From Sphingomonas sp. (GTDB taxonomy: Bacteria > Pseudomonadota > Alphaproteobacteria > Sphingomonadales > Sphingomonadaceae): a stretch of DNA of 37,690 nucleotides. Both the position numbers and the translations under genes were made by a program. This document shows positions 24,895 through 33,948 of this stretch, one piece after another (the stretch's first letter is position 1; each line of letters starts with the position of its first letter). The stretch lies in contig JAFBAM010000162.1 of the NCBI GenBank assembly GCA_019247755.1, forward strand, positions 1-37,690, written 5' to 3'. A model generated the notes under the pieces. That model searched no databases. It worked only from the letters and a program-made list of their open reading frames with translations, and was not told where the DNA came from.

Positions 24895-25953
24895 ATGAGC
24901 AGCATCTTACTGATCGACGGAGTGCATTGGGGCGTCGCGCTGATCCCCGTCCTTGCCATGCTTGGTCTGTTCGTTTGGCTCGACACGTTTGCGCTGATGA
25001 GCCTTCGCGAAGTCCTTCTCTTATTGCTTCTGGGCTCGATCGGAGCGCTTGCGGCGTGGCCAGTCAGCGGCCGCCTCCTCGACACACTGCCGATCGGCTT
25101 TTCGCTCTATAGCCGGTTCATCGCCCCATGGATCGAGGAAGCGATCAAAGCCGCGATCATCATCGTGCTTTTCCGCATGAATCGCATCGGCTACAAGCTG
25201 GACGCGGTCATATCGGGGTTCGCGATCGGGGCCGGCTTCTCGGTGATCGAGAACATTTTCTACCTCACGATCTTTCCCAGTTACGGCACTGGCACCTGGC
25301 TCGTACGCGGGTTCGGGACAGCCATCATGCACGGCACGACGGTGGCAGTACTGGCAGCCATCGCCCACGAGTTCGCCGAGCGGGAAACACGGGAATCCGC
25401 CGGGGAGTTCGACTTCAGCCTGCTCTGGTTCGTCCCTGGCTATGGCCTCGCCGTCGCGCTCCACATGGCTTTCAATCAGTTCCCTGACCGACCAATGATC
25501 TCCATGATGGGATCAATCCTGATCGCGCCGCTGGTCATCCTGGCGATCCTTCACTTTGGAGCCGCCGAAGCGCAAGGCTGGCTTGCCGCCGAAAGTGCCG
25601 AGCATAAGCGTCAGCTCGAGATTTTGCGCGCGGGCGGATGGCCCGCGGGCGCCGCCGGTCAGAAGATTGCCGCACTTGCGGCGCGCCTGGACGAAGAAGG
25701 TACGAAGCGTGTCCGTCGCTATTGGGAACTTCAGGCTTGGCTAGTGGCGGAGGCCGAGGAAACGCTGATGGAGGAAGCGGCGGGCGACGCCGAATTCGAC
25801 CCTACCGCCATTCGAGCAGCGTTTGCGGAATTGGACGGCCTGAAGCGGGCCCTGGGTCGCAGCACTTTCGTGGCGCTGCAGGCGCTACTCCCGTTCAGCC
25901 GGAACGACCTTTGGGAGGTCACCGAGCTAAAGCAACGGATCAACCGTCGCTGA
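24895..25953 (+). CDS. prsW: PrsW-type intramembrane metalloprotease with long cytoplasmic tail
   Basis: A 352-residue membrane protein. The PrsW core (about residues 1-220) has some seven helices and all the family motifs: IEEAIKAA (Glu81, Glu82), GFSVIENIFY (Glu119), IMHGTT (His146) and ALHMAFNQ (His190, Asn194). In Bacillus, PrsW performs site-1 cleavage of the anti-sigma factor RsiW. The C-terminal 130 residues are a charged, helical cytoplasmic region (ESAEHKRQLEILRAGG and on) not needed for the core and possibly regulatory. It starts at ATG 24895, four bases after the metalloprotease stop. No anti-sigma or ECF sigma gene is in the window, so the substrate is open; a neighbouring envelope protein is possible. 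Confidence 0.88.
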   Translation: MSSILLIDGVHWGVALIPVLAMLGLFVWLDTFALMSLREVLLLLLLGSIGALAAWPVSGRLLDTLPIGFSLYSRFIAPWIEEAIKAAIIIVLFRMNRIGYKLDAVISGFAIGAGFSVIENIFYLTIFPSYGTGTWLVRGFGTAIMHGTTVAVLAAIAHEFAERETRESAGEFDFSLLWFVPGYGLAVALHMAFNQFPDRPMISMMGSILIAPLVILAILHFGAAEAQGWLAAESAEHKRQLEILRAGGWPAGAAGQKIAALAARLDEEGTKRVRRYWELQAWLVAEAEETLMEEAAGDAEFDPTAIRAAFAELDGLKRALGRSTFVALQALLPFSRNDLWEVTELKQRINRR

Positions 25954-26016
25954 CCGTAACGGTTACCCTTTCTTAACCATCGGCCGCACTACTGCCGTTT
26001 TCAGCAGGAGCGCGTG

Positions 26017-26460
26017 ATGCCCATGCTTGCCCACTTTGAGGAACTGGCACCCAAGGAACGTCGCCGAGCGGCCCGCCGCGCGCTTCGCTTGGGTATTGGC
26101 TCGAAGGACGTGAAAAGTGGGTTCGAACAGGTCACGATCCATGACCTGTCGCTCACCGGGGCTCTCCTGGAGACATCGATCCCGATGTTGAACGGCGCGA
26201 TCTTCGAGTTCGAGCTTCCTCAGGCCGGGCTGGTGGAGGCCGAAATCATCTGGAGCAGCGGCGAATATTACGGAGCGCAGTTCACGCTGCCGATCGCCCC
26301 TTCCGCGCTGAGCGCCGCAATACTCAAGGCTCAACCGATCTCGTCTGCCGGAGAAGCGGTCGATCCGCTGTCCGAGCTGAAGGAGCTCAACGCCGAAGTC
26401 GAGCGCGTCGCTCTTAAGATGGAAAGCGCGCTTGCACGTCTGAGTAAGAAAGAGCTTTAG
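26017..26460 (+). CDS. PilZ domain protein (c-di-GMP effector)
   Basis: A 147-residue cytoplasmic protein. The PilZ signature is visible in order: an Arg-rich RRRAARRALRL segment supplying the RxxxR motif, then IHDLSLTGALLE, matching (D/N)xSxxG. A beta-rich core (FEFELPQAGLVEAEIIWSSGEYYGAQFTL) follows, then a charged helical tail. It probably binds c-di-GMP and could regulate polysaccharide production or motility. ATG 26017 is chosen over GTG 26014 because AGGAG (26006-26010) is better spaced. It ends four bases inside the convergent membrane-protein gene. Confidence 0.85.
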   Translation: MPMLAHFEELAPKERRRAARRALRLGIGSKDVKSGFEQVTIHDLSLTGALLETSIPMLNGAIFEFELPQAGLVEAEIIWSSGEYYGAQFTLPIAPSALSAAILKAQPISSAGEAVDPLSELKELNAEVERVALKMESALARLSKKEL

Positions 26461-27965
26461 GCAACTCTCGGGCGGGTATCTCGCCCGGATCCACCTACTG
26501 CGCCGCTTAGTGCCAGTGCGAACAGCGGAATAAGCCAAATGACACGCGCCTGATAACGCTCAGCCATGGCCGCGAAGAGTACACATGTCGCCGCGTTTCC
26601 AAGAATGCCCAAAAACAACAGGACGATGATCGGCCGAAGCAAGCGCCTCTTCACGAAGGCCCATGCAAGCCAAACGCAGCTGAGCAGCGTGCTGATCGCT
26701 GCCACAATGTAAATGAGGATCAGAATTCTATCAGTATCGTGAGGCTCCGGTGCAAGCTGGGCTGTACCACCAGAGTCGAGCGCCATCCGCGCATCAAAGG
26801 AATATGGTCGGAAGCGTATGAGCTGCTGAGTGAACTTGTAGGCGAGCATCCGCATTTCGAAGTCCGCGTATTCCCGGCCTGCTGCGAGCACGATGGCGGG
26901 TTCTTCCGCCCGTATCCGGTCCATCTGAGCAGGGGTCGCGCGCTTCGTAACGCCGTCCGGCCCCCACAGGAACTCCAGCGCCCCACCCTTCGGCAAGCCG
27001 TGGGGATACACGGTGCAAATCGTGTATGCGAGCTCATGGCAATGCTTCTCGAGATACCAGCGTCCCGGACCGTTATTGATCGACCGCGAAAGCGCGAATG
27101 GATATCTCTTTGCGGCAAGGCTGGTCTCCCCGAAAGCGACGCGGTTAATCGTCAGCAGCGTGAATGCACCAACGATTAGGGGGCCGACGACCCATGCCCA
27201 CGTCCAGCGCGGCAAAGGATCATTGGTAAAGTGCCTGATCGCGACCCAACCAAGTCCCAAGCCCGCCATTCCCCCGGCGATGGGGATGAGGCTGTTGTGA
27301 GCCGTTACAGCGAAGGTGGCGATTGCGGCGCAAAGCAAGCGGACTCCGAGGCTCAGGCGAGATTGCGCGACAGTCAACAGGATGGTGCAGGCAATGATCA
27401 GTCCCGCGAAGATGTCTGGAATGACGAGAAAGCAAACGGGAGCAACGGTTGTGGCCCCGGCCAGCACGATTAATGAGGCAATCGTCCGGCGCGTCGGAAG
27501 ACCACCGAATGCACCAAGGATCGCGACTATGACCGTCGCGGCCGCGGCGGCTTGAGCAAGAGCGAGAAGCAACATTGTCGCCCCCGGTCCGGAGAGTAGG
27601 TACGCCGCAATACTATAAGTGACAGATCGGGCACCCTTGACTTCATTTCCAGTAATTTCTGTCGCCGCCGGCGTTGACGGGGAAGCCTGAGTTGATCGGT
27701 TGGCCGTCGTGGAGACTTCCGGTCGGTTGAGGCTCTTGAGGACGTAGTCCACCGCAGCGCGGCCGCCCTTGTGATAGGCCACGCTGTCTTGAATGTAGCT
27801 GGGATGACCAAAGACCAGCAAAGGCCAGCAGAGAAGGAGGGTGGCAACTATGCTGAAGCCCAGGAATCGACGGTCCAGCCGAACCAGCGGCGCTCCATTG
27901 ATGTCCCGCACGGCGGCGCTTGGCTGTGCGTCGCGCAATGCAGCATCGTTCTGGACGTCGTTCAT
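26457..27965 (-). CDS. Polytopic membrane protein of the glycan locus (GT-C-like)
   Basis: A 502-residue membrane protein with about eleven hydrophobic helices. After a soluble N-terminus and the first helix, a periplasmic loop carries FGHPSYIQDSVAYHKGG, with Asp and His near the membrane as in GT-C glycosyltransferases. A long loop around residues 300-420 contains ARMALDSGG. The C-terminus is again helical (RVIWLIPLFALALSG). I cannot assign a named family. The position at the edge of a glycan cluster suggests a polymerase-, ligase- or GT-C-type role. It starts at ATG 27965 with GAGGAG six bases upstream and runs convergent to the PilZ gene. Confidence 0.7.
   Translation of the reverse strand: MNDVQNDAALRDAQPSAAVRDINGAPLVRLDRRFLGFSIVATLLLCWPLLVFGHPSYIQDSVAYHKGGRAAVDYVLKSLNRPEVSTTANRSTQASPSTPAATEITGNEVKGARSVTYSIAAYLLSGPGATMLLLALAQAAAAATVIVAILGAFGGLPTRRTIASLIVLAGATTVAPVCFLVIPDIFAGLIIACTILLTVAQSRLSLGVRLLCAAIATFAVTAHNSLIPIAGGMAGLGLGWVAIRHFTNDPLPRWTWAWVVGPLIVGAFTLLTINRVAFGETSLAAKRYPFALSRSINNGPGRWYLEKHCHELAYTICTVYPHGLPKGGALEFLWGPDGVTKRATPAQMDRIRAEEPAIVLAAGREYADFEMRMLAYKFTQQLIRFRPYSFDARMALDSGGTAQLAPEPHDTDRILILIYIVAAISTLLSCVWLAWAFVKRRLLRPIIVLLFLGILGNAATCVLFAAMAERYQARVIWLIPLFALALSGAVGGSGRDTRPRVA
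26469..26487. terminator. Possible bidirectional hairpin at the PilZ/membrane-protein junction
   Basis: CGGGCG and CGCCCG arms surround a 7-base loop, nine bases after the PilZ stop and within the last codons of the opposing gene. No T-run follows, so termination here is tentative. Confidence 0.25.
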
Positions 27966-28202
27966 TCGGTCTCCTCGATTACAGGAGGATGATCGGGCTT
28001 GCAGTCCCAGAGATTGAAATGTCAGTCTCGCGACTGGTCAAGTCCACGCCCCATTCCAGCTCATTGTCTTAGACGACGGAGTGACGTCACAAGCAACAAC
28101 TGTAGGGATGTTGTACGAAGTTGATACAGCAAGGAAGCTCGCGCCCACCCCAACTTTACTCACGGTCGCTATCGTATATCCTCAAGCTATTGATTTTTCG
28201 AT

Positions 28203-29153
28203 GTGGAGGGGGCGTTGGAAGAAAGCCGGCAACTTGCCGCGTCGCGGAAACTTGTCGCACGTAAGGGTTCGACACCCGACGTGTCGGTCGTCATCCCGGC
28301 CTACAACGAAGAGGGTGCGGTCGAGGCAACGGTCGAATCCGTTCGCTCCGAACTGACCGGCGCCGGAATTTCGCACGAGATCATCGTCGTCAACGATGGA
28401 TCCAAGGACAATACGTTGGAACGCGCAAAGGCGTCCGGCGCGACGGTCGTCAACATGCCGCATAATGGCGGCTACGGACGATCGCTGAAGGCCGGGATTG
28501 CAATCAGTACCGCCCCGCTAATCGCCATCCTGGATGCGGATGGCACTTATCCGGCATCCTACCTGCCCGAAATGATTGCGATGACCGAGTACAACGACAT
28601 GGTCGTTGGCGATCGCGGCACTGCGATGAAGGGCGTTCCACTCATCCGCCGCCCCGCGAAATGGGTGCTGAACCGCACCGCCGGGATCCTTGCAGGGCAC
28701 CGGATTACCGATCTCAATTCCGGTCTCCGGTTGTTCCGCCGGGAAGCCCTCGAACAGTTTATTCCGCTGTTGCCCGACGCCTTCTCGTTCACGACCACGA
28801 TCACGCTTTGCATGCTGTCGTCGGGAATGCGCGTCGCCTATCTCCCGATCGTCTATGGGAAGCGCGTCGGCCACTCTAAGATGAAGGCGCGCGACTTCTG
28901 GAACTTCATGTTCCTGGTTGCCCGGCTGACGGTATACTTCCAGCCCCTGCGGATCTACATGCCCGCAGGCTTGATCCTGTTCCTGATGGGCTTCTTCAAG
29001 GGCGTCTACGACGTCTACATCGACAATCTGTCAGAGACGGCAGTGCTCGGCCTGCTAGGCGCCGTACTACTTTGGGCATTGGGACTGATCGCTGACATGA
29101 TCGCGCGGCTGAACCTGCGGCCCAGAGCGAGGCCGGGCACCCGACCGGTCTGA
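28203..29153 (+). CDS. Glycosyltransferase family 2, DPM1/polyprenyl-phosphate type
   Basis: A 316-residue GT-A glycosyltransferase. The catalytic part (about residues 25-230) has VVIPAYNEEGAVEATVESV, IIVVNDGSKDNT, HNGGYGRSLKAGI and the metal-binding ILDADGTYP, typical of polyprenyl-phosphate-sugar synthases. Two C-terminal helices (about 250-305) anchor it in the inner membrane. It likely transfers a sugar from a nucleotide donor to undecaprenyl phosphate. GTG 28203 is the only start that keeps the core; it has no strong Shine-Dalgarno. It is the first gene of a tight plus-strand set (three bases to the next gene). Confidence 0.88.
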   Translation: MEGALEESRQLAASRKLVARKGSTPDVSVVIPAYNEEGAVEATVESVRSELTGAGISHEIIVVNDGSKDNTLERAKASGATVVNMPHNGGYGRSLKAGIAISTAPLIAILDADGTYPASYLPEMIAMTEYNDMVVGDRGTAMKGVPLIRRPAKWVLNRTAGILAGHRITDLNSGLRLFRREALEQFIPLLPDAFSFTTTITLCMLSSGMRVAYLPIVYGKRVGHSKMKARDFWNFMFLVARLTVYFQPLRIYMPAGLILFLMGFFKGVYDVYIDNLSETAVLGLLGAVLLWALGLIADMIARLNLRPRARPGTRPV

Positions 29154-29155
29154 CG

Positions 29156-30127
29156 ATGGCCTCAAATCCGGAGAAGGCGGGCCGACGCAGGATGAGCGTC
29201 TGGCTCATTCGATTGTGCATCAGCGCGTTACTGCTCACGCTCATCTTCCATTTCGTCCCCTTCCGGCAGGTGTGGGCCGCGGCGCGTCAAATCTCGGCGC
29301 CACTTTGGCTCGCTTCACTTGCCCTATTCTTGTGCGGACACGCGGCTTCGGCGGCAAAATGGCGCATCCTGATCGGCAACGGTGTCTCCTATCGCCAGGC
29401 CTTCCGCGCGCACCTCGCCGGCCTTGCCGCCAACCTCGCACTGCCAAGCGTAGCGGGCGGCGATGTCGTTCGCGCCGGGCTCGTCATGAAGCATGCGAAT
29501 GACAAAGGGCGGCTTGCGATGGGATCGCTCGCGGACCGGCTGCTCGACACACTCGGACTCGTAATGATTGCGTTCGCTTCCGCCACGCTCGCGTGGGGGC
29601 ATCGACTGGATTCCAAGATCTGGCTCGGGTGGCCCCTTCTCGGCCTCTTCCTCTTGGTTGCATGCGGTTTCGGAGCGGCGTTCTGTCTTGATAGCTTCGT
29701 CCGCGGGCGGGAGCCATCCGGAAAGCTGATGCGGCTCCTGTCGAAATTGACGCATTCGGCCGCGGGACTGGCGCGAAGCCCTGGCCGGCTCCTTCTTTGC
29801 CTGGCGATTTCGATGGTCGTGCAGTGCCTGTTCGTCGTCATCAACATCGGCTTCGCGCGCGCGGCGCACGTCGAAGCCCCCGTCGCAGCATGGTTCTATG
29901 CGTGGACGACGGCCAAGATCATCGCGATCGCTCCGATAAGCCTGGGCGGGCTGGGCGTCCGCGAAGCGAGTATGGCGGGGCTGTTGCGGCCGTTCGGCGC
30001 CGATCCTGCGCAAGTCATTGCGATCGGTCTGGTCTGGCAGTCGCTCCTTTATGTCAGCGGGTTGATTGGATTCCTCATTCAACTCCGCCGCCCCGTGCGG
30101 AGGGCCGCATTGGAGCAGGCGCTGTGA
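29156..30127 (+). CDS. UPF0104 (LPG_synthase_TM-like) membrane protein, putative flippase
   Basis: A 323-residue inner-membrane protein with eight or so helices. Diagnostic segments are AAKWRILIGNGVSYRQAFRA, NLALPSVAGGDVVRAGL, SLADRLLDTLGL and ISLGGLGVREASMAGLL, the pattern of the flippase-like domain found alone or in MprF. In glycan loci such proteins accompany GT2 polyprenyl-sugar synthases and are thought to flip or transfer lipid-linked sugars. The start is ATG 29156, and its TGA overlaps the next GTG (GTGA). Confidence 0.85.
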   Translation: MASNPEKAGRRRMSVWLIRLCISALLLTLIFHFVPFRQVWAAARQISAPLWLASLALFLCGHAASAAKWRILIGNGVSYRQAFRAHLAGLAANLALPSVAGGDVVRAGLVMKHANDKGRLAMGSLADRLLDTLGLVMIAFASATLAWGHRLDSKIWLGWPLLGLFLLVACGFGAAFCLDSFVRGREPSGKLMRLLSKLTHSAAGLARSPGRLLLCLAISMVVQCLFVVINIGFARAAHVEAPVAAWFYAWTTAKIIAIAPISLGGLGVREASMAGLLRPFGADPAQVIAIGLVWQSLLYVSGLIGFLIQLRRPVRRAALEQAL

Positions 30128-31539
30128 AGCAGGTCGTCGTCCTTGGCGCAGGGCCCGCCGGTGTTGGTGCAGCTCTGATGCTTACCAGGAGCGGCAAGGC
30201 TTCCGCGAAAGTGCTCGAACGCGCGCCACGCGTCGGCGGCAATTCAGGAAGTTTCCTGCTGGAAGGCGTGCACTGCGATTTCGGAAGCCATCGGCTTCAC
30301 CCGTCGACCGAGCCGCAGCTGATGCAGCTGATCAAGGACGCGGTTGGGCCCGACCTGCTGTGGCGGCCGCGTCACGGCCGAATTCGGCTGAAGAGCCGCT
30401 GGATTCATTTTCCGCTGAAGCCGATCGACCTGCTATTGCGACTGCCAAAGGGATTCACCCTCCAGCTATTGTGGGATGCCGCGACCAAGCGTTTCCGCCG
30501 CCCCGCGGCTGGTGAGCCGACGTTCGCCAGCGTTCTGCACCAGGGTCTCGGCCCGGCGATGTGCGAGAACTTCTACTACCCCTACATGCGGAAGCTCTGG
30601 GCGCTTCCGCCGGAGGAGCTTGCCGTCACTCTAGCGACGCGCCGTGTTTCAGGCAGTTCAATCGGCAAGATCATCAAGAAGATCCTGGGCCAGGTTCCCG
30701 GGCTGAAGAAACCGCAGACGGGGGGCTTTTATTATCCCCGCAAGGGCTTCGGCCAGATCAGCGAGTCCCTTCGGAACGAAGCGGAGAAGATCGGCGCCGA
30801 CTTCACGCTCGAGGCTGCCATTTCCGCCATCGAGCACGACGATGGCCGGGTGAAAGCTGTCCGCTATAAAGCTGACGGAGCCGAGCGCAGGGTCAAAACC
30901 GACATCGTCTGGTCGACCTTGCCGCTTACCACCCTCGTCTCACTCATGGATCCGCCAGCTCCTGCAGAGGTCGTCGAAGCAGCATCGCGCATCCGCTATC
31001 GCGGCATGATCCTGATCTACCTCGTGCTGGAACAGGACCAATTCACGGAATATGACGCGCATTACTTCCCGGAGTATGCCGTGCCGATTTCGCGCCTCTC
31101 CGAACCTAAGAATTATTCGGCGAGCACCGAGCCGAAGGACGTGACCGTCCTGTGCGCAGAATTGCCGTGTGACCCGCAAGAAGAGCTTTGGGCGCTAAGC
31201 GATGACGAACTCGGCGCAAAGCTGTGCGAATGGTTGGCCGGGGTCGGGTTGCCAGTGACCGCGAGGGTACGCCGCACCGAAACGCGGCGCCTTGGCTTTG
31301 CCTATCCCGTTTATGACCGGGAGTTCGAAGGCCATTTGAGTGTGCTCGATCACTGGGCCGAGGGCCTAGGGGGTCTTCTCACGTTCGGTCGTCAGGGCCT
31401 GTTTGCCCATGACAACACGCATCACGCTTTGGCCATGGCGGAAGGCGCGGTCGACAGTCTCAATGCCGACGGCTCGTTCGACCTCGACAAATGGCATGCC
31501 CATCGCCGCGTGTTCGAGACCCACGTGGTCGAGGATTGA
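30124..31539 (+). CDS. FAD-dependent oxidoreductase (amine-oxidase/UDP-galactopyranose mutase-like)
   Basis: A 471-residue flavoprotein. The N-terminus VVVLGAGPAGVGAALML is a GxGxxG Rossmann dinucleotide-binding motif, followed by ERAPRVGGNSGSF and a later ISESLRNEAEKIGADFTLEAAI segment seen in protoporphyrinogen-oxidase-like enzymes. A C-terminal GLLTFGRQGLFAHDNTHHAL completes the FAD site. Such proteins recur in exopolysaccharide clusters next to GT2/UPF0104 genes, where they may oxidise or isomerise a sugar nucleotide. The exact reaction is not known. GTG 30124 overlaps the preceding stop as GTGA. It does not show the full catalytic set of Glf. Confidence 0.82.
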   Translation: MKQVVVLGAGPAGVGAALMLTRSGKASAKVLERAPRVGGNSGSFLLEGVHCDFGSHRLHPSTEPQLMQLIKDAVGPDLLWRPRHGRIRLKSRWIHFPLKPIDLLLRLPKGFTLQLLWDAATKRFRRPAAGEPTFASVLHQGLGPAMCENFYYPYMRKLWALPPEELAVTLATRRVSGSSIGKIIKKILGQVPGLKKPQTGGFYYPRKGFGQISESLRNEAEKIGADFTLEAAISAIEHDDGRVKAVRYKADGAERRVKTDIVWSTLPLTTLVSLMDPPAPAEVVEAASRIRYRGMILIYLVLEQDQFTEYDAHYFPEYAVPISRLSEPKNYSASTEPKDVTVLCAELPCDPQEELWALSDDELGAKLCEWLAGVGLPVTARVRRTETRRLGFAYPVYDREFEGHLSVLDHWAEGLGGLLTFGRQGLFAHDNTHHALAMAEGAVDSLNADGSFDLDKWHAHRRVFETHVVED

Positions 31540-31547
31540 GGCTGGAC

Positions 31548-32291
31548 GTGCTGGTTGTCACCTACCATTCAATTTCAGACGCGGGCGGACCGACCAGCAT
31601 TCCTCCCGACGTCTTCGCCATGCAGATGCAGACGCTTGCTGATCTCGGTCGCCGAAGCCTGCGCCTCCGCGAGTTCATCGATTGGCACGACGGAAAGAAC
31701 AATAGCCCTGACGATGGGGTGCTTATCACCTTTGACGATGCGTTCGAGGATTTCGCGAAGGTCGCCGCGCCAATCCTCCAGCAACACGGCTTTTCCGCGC
31801 TGGTGTTCGTGCCCACCCAAAGGTTGGGTCATCCCGAAGGGTGGATCGGAGCCAACAATCCTCCCCGGCCGCTGATGGACTGGGAGACGGTGCGTTCACT
31901 GTCGAACGAGGGAATAGAATTTGGCGGTCACAGCCGAACGCACGCCAACCTCATCAAGCTGTCGCCTGCCGAACGTGAAGAGGAAATCGCGGGCTGCGCT
32001 GAGGACGTTTCCGAGCAACTCGGCAAGCCGATCGAGGGCTTCGCAGCTCCTTATGGCTGTGTTTCAACTGAGGTCGTGGAAGCGATTGGGCGCCATTATC
32101 GCGCCGCCTTCGGAACTCGCCTGGCACTCCCCGCGCGCGGGCAAGACCGGTTCGATATCCCGCGAATTGACATGCACTACTTTCGCGATCGCGGCCATTG
32201 GGCCGGGTTGCTGCAAGGACGGCTAAACTATCTGCGTCTTAGGCAGTGCTTACGGGCGGTGAGATCTCGTGTGGTGCGCACCCCCTACTGA
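31548..32291 (+). CDS. Polysaccharide deacetylase (NodB-like, carbohydrate esterase 4)
   Basis: A 247-residue hydrolase that removes acetyl groups from a glycan. Motif 1 is TFDDAFEDF (Asp63 catalytic base, Asp64 metal ligand). Motif 2 is HSRTH (His128, His132), and later APYG supplies the substrate-groove segment. No signal peptide is present, so it may act on a cytoplasmic or lipid-linked intermediate. GTG 31548 is chosen because GAGG lies six bases upstream; TTG 31536 (TTGA overlap with the previous stop) would add four residues. Its last 42 bases overlap the convergent flippase gene. Confidence 0.85.
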   Translation: MLVVTYHSISDAGGPTSIPPDVFAMQMQTLADLGRRSLRLREFIDWHDGKNNSPDDGVLITFDDAFEDFAKVAAPILQQHGFSALVFVPTQRLGHPEGWIGANNPPRPLMDWETVRSLSNEGIEFGGHSRTHANLIKLSPAEREEEIAGCAEDVSEQLGKPIEGFAAPYGCVSTEVVEAIGRHYRAAFGTRLALPARGQDRFDIPRIDMHYFRDRGHWAGLLQGRLNYLRLRQCLRAVRSRVVRTPY

Positions 32292-33758
32292 GCGTGATCG
32301 CTGCCGCGAGCCAATTGTTGATGGCGAGGGGTTCGGGTGAATGAATGATCGCAGTCGCGCCAATTCTTTAGGCATTAATGCAAACAGGACGCCGGCGACA
32401 CAACCCATCCCCATTGCAGTCGCCGAAACTACGTAAAGCAGATCGGGGACCCGACCGAGAACTGTTGTTCGCCAAATCGCAAGAGGAACCGCCATGCTTC
32501 CTGACGCCAAGAGCGGGGGAATCAGAGCCACTCCGAACCGCCTCCAACCAATTCCCTCAAGGTTAAGGGCTGCGCTCGTGCGCAACGGGAAAGCTGCGAG
32601 CGCCCGCAACGCAACACCGCCGACCGCCGCAAGCGGCCCATAGAAGCTCCCGAGCGCGACGATCACAACGCCAATGGCAGCTTCAATCGCGGATGCTCGA
32701 ACAAACTTTTCGATCCGGTCCATCGCGAGAAGATAGGCCTCCTGAATCGCCGTTAGGGCCGCGGTCGCGCCGGGAACGCACAAAATCGCCAGCATTGGGC
32801 CGGCAGCGCGCCAATCATTGCCCAGAAGGAAACTTACCAATGGATCTGCGATCAACGCTAGCCCAACGAATGCGGGGAAGGAAATCCAACCCGCCATGTT
32901 AGTTAGATCGAGAAAGAACTCGTGAGTGGACGAATGTTGGCGACGCATTTCAGAAATTGTCGACTGAGCCACGCCCTGAACCGGCTGGACGATCAAAGAT
33001 CCGACAATTTCGACGAGGCGGGACGCAAAGGCGAATAAACCCGCTGCTCTTGGACCCGCGAAAATGCCGAGTGCGACTGTCGGGGTCTGCACGATGACCA
33101 GCGTCAATGATCGCAACAGCACGACCCGAGGCCCCAGCCCACTTAACATCGCGTAGTCGCCGAGCTTCGGCCATCGGCGGGGAACCCATCCGGCCGCCGT
33201 GAATGCCATGACGCTGTTAATGCCTATATCTGTAAGGCGCTGACCAACGAGGCTCCAGGCGCCGAAGCCGTTGATTGCCATCGTGATTCCGACCAATCCA
33301 CCGGCAACGACTCCCAGGACTGACCGAACGGCAAGAGTTCGATAGGCCAGCTTGCGTCGAAGGAGTGCTGTGGGAACACCCGCCGCACCAATCATAAGTA
33401 CTGTCGGGCTGGCCACCAAGAGCAACGGTGCGACAGCCGGCTGACCATAGGCTCTTGCGGCAACGTAAGCGATCGCAGCAAGTGCCAAGACTACGACGAT
33501 CGAAAATCCTATGAGCGCAACGAAAGTCGCCTCCAGCCGTCCTTCCTCAAGCGAGGAGCGCTCGACGATGGCCTCCGTCAGCGTGTCTCGGACCAGGAAC
33601 TCGCCAAGGAAAAGAAACGCGAAAGCCATGGCGGCGATGCCGAAGTCTTCGACTCCGACCAGACGGGCAATCACCAGGAAGTTTACAGCGGCGACGCCTT
33701 GCTCGATCCAGGCGCCGGCCGCGCTCCAGGCGGCGGCAATAGTGAACTCACGTTTCAC
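32250..33758 (-). CDS. Wzx-type oligosaccharide flippase (MATE/MVF superfamily)
   Basis: A 502-residue protein with about twelve to fourteen helices. It begins with AWSAAGAWIEQGVAAVNFLVIARLVGVEDFGIAAMAFAF, the normal opening of polysaccharide-export flippases, and later has GLFAFASRLVEIVGS and the RIEKFVRASAIEAAIGVV block. It moves undecaprenyl-linked repeat units across the inner membrane. It starts at GTG 33758 with GGGGA eight bases upstream. It is divergent from the epimerase gene and overlaps the deacetylase 3' end by 42 bases. Confidence 0.88.
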   Translation of the reverse strand: MKREFTIAAAWSAAGAWIEQGVAAVNFLVIARLVGVEDFGIAAMAFAFLFLGEFLVRDTLTEAIVERSSLEEGRLEATFVALIGFSIVVVLALAAIAYVAARAYGQPAVAPLLLVASPTVLMIGAAGVPTALLRRKLAYRTLAVRSVLGVVAGGLVGITMAINGFGAWSLVGQRLTDIGINSVMAFTAAGWVPRRWPKLGDYAMLSGLGPRVVLLRSLTLVIVQTPTVALGIFAGPRAAGLFAFASRLVEIVGSLIVQPVQGVAQSTISEMRRQHSSTHEFFLDLTNMAGWISFPAFVGLALIADPLVSFLLGNDWRAAGPMLAILCVPGATAALTAIQEAYLLAMDRIEKFVRASAIEAAIGVVIVALGSFYGPLAAVGGVALRALAAFPLRTSAALNLEGIGWRRFGVALIPPLLASGSMAVPLAIWRTTVLGRVPDLLYVVSATAMGMGCVAGVLFALMPKELARLRSFIHPNPSPSTIGSRQRSRSVGGAHHTRSHRP

Positions 33759-33948
33759 CGTGAGGTCCCCGTCGCTGCAATAATCGAGGCCATTTTATCC
33801 ATATCTTTCCTAATCGACTGGCCGGACGAAGTTGGTCCATCGTTGAGTACCAAAACGAGACTGTCGGCTGTACATACCTGCATTGCCGTTGACCTCGGCT
33901 CCTTCATTTTGGACAACTGCGGAATAGGTTTCGCAATAGGGGCGAGTA

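Noticed and set aside
28081..28356. 91-codon plus-strand frame before the GT2 gene
   Set aside because: It runs into the GT2 gene in another frame and shows no protein-like features.
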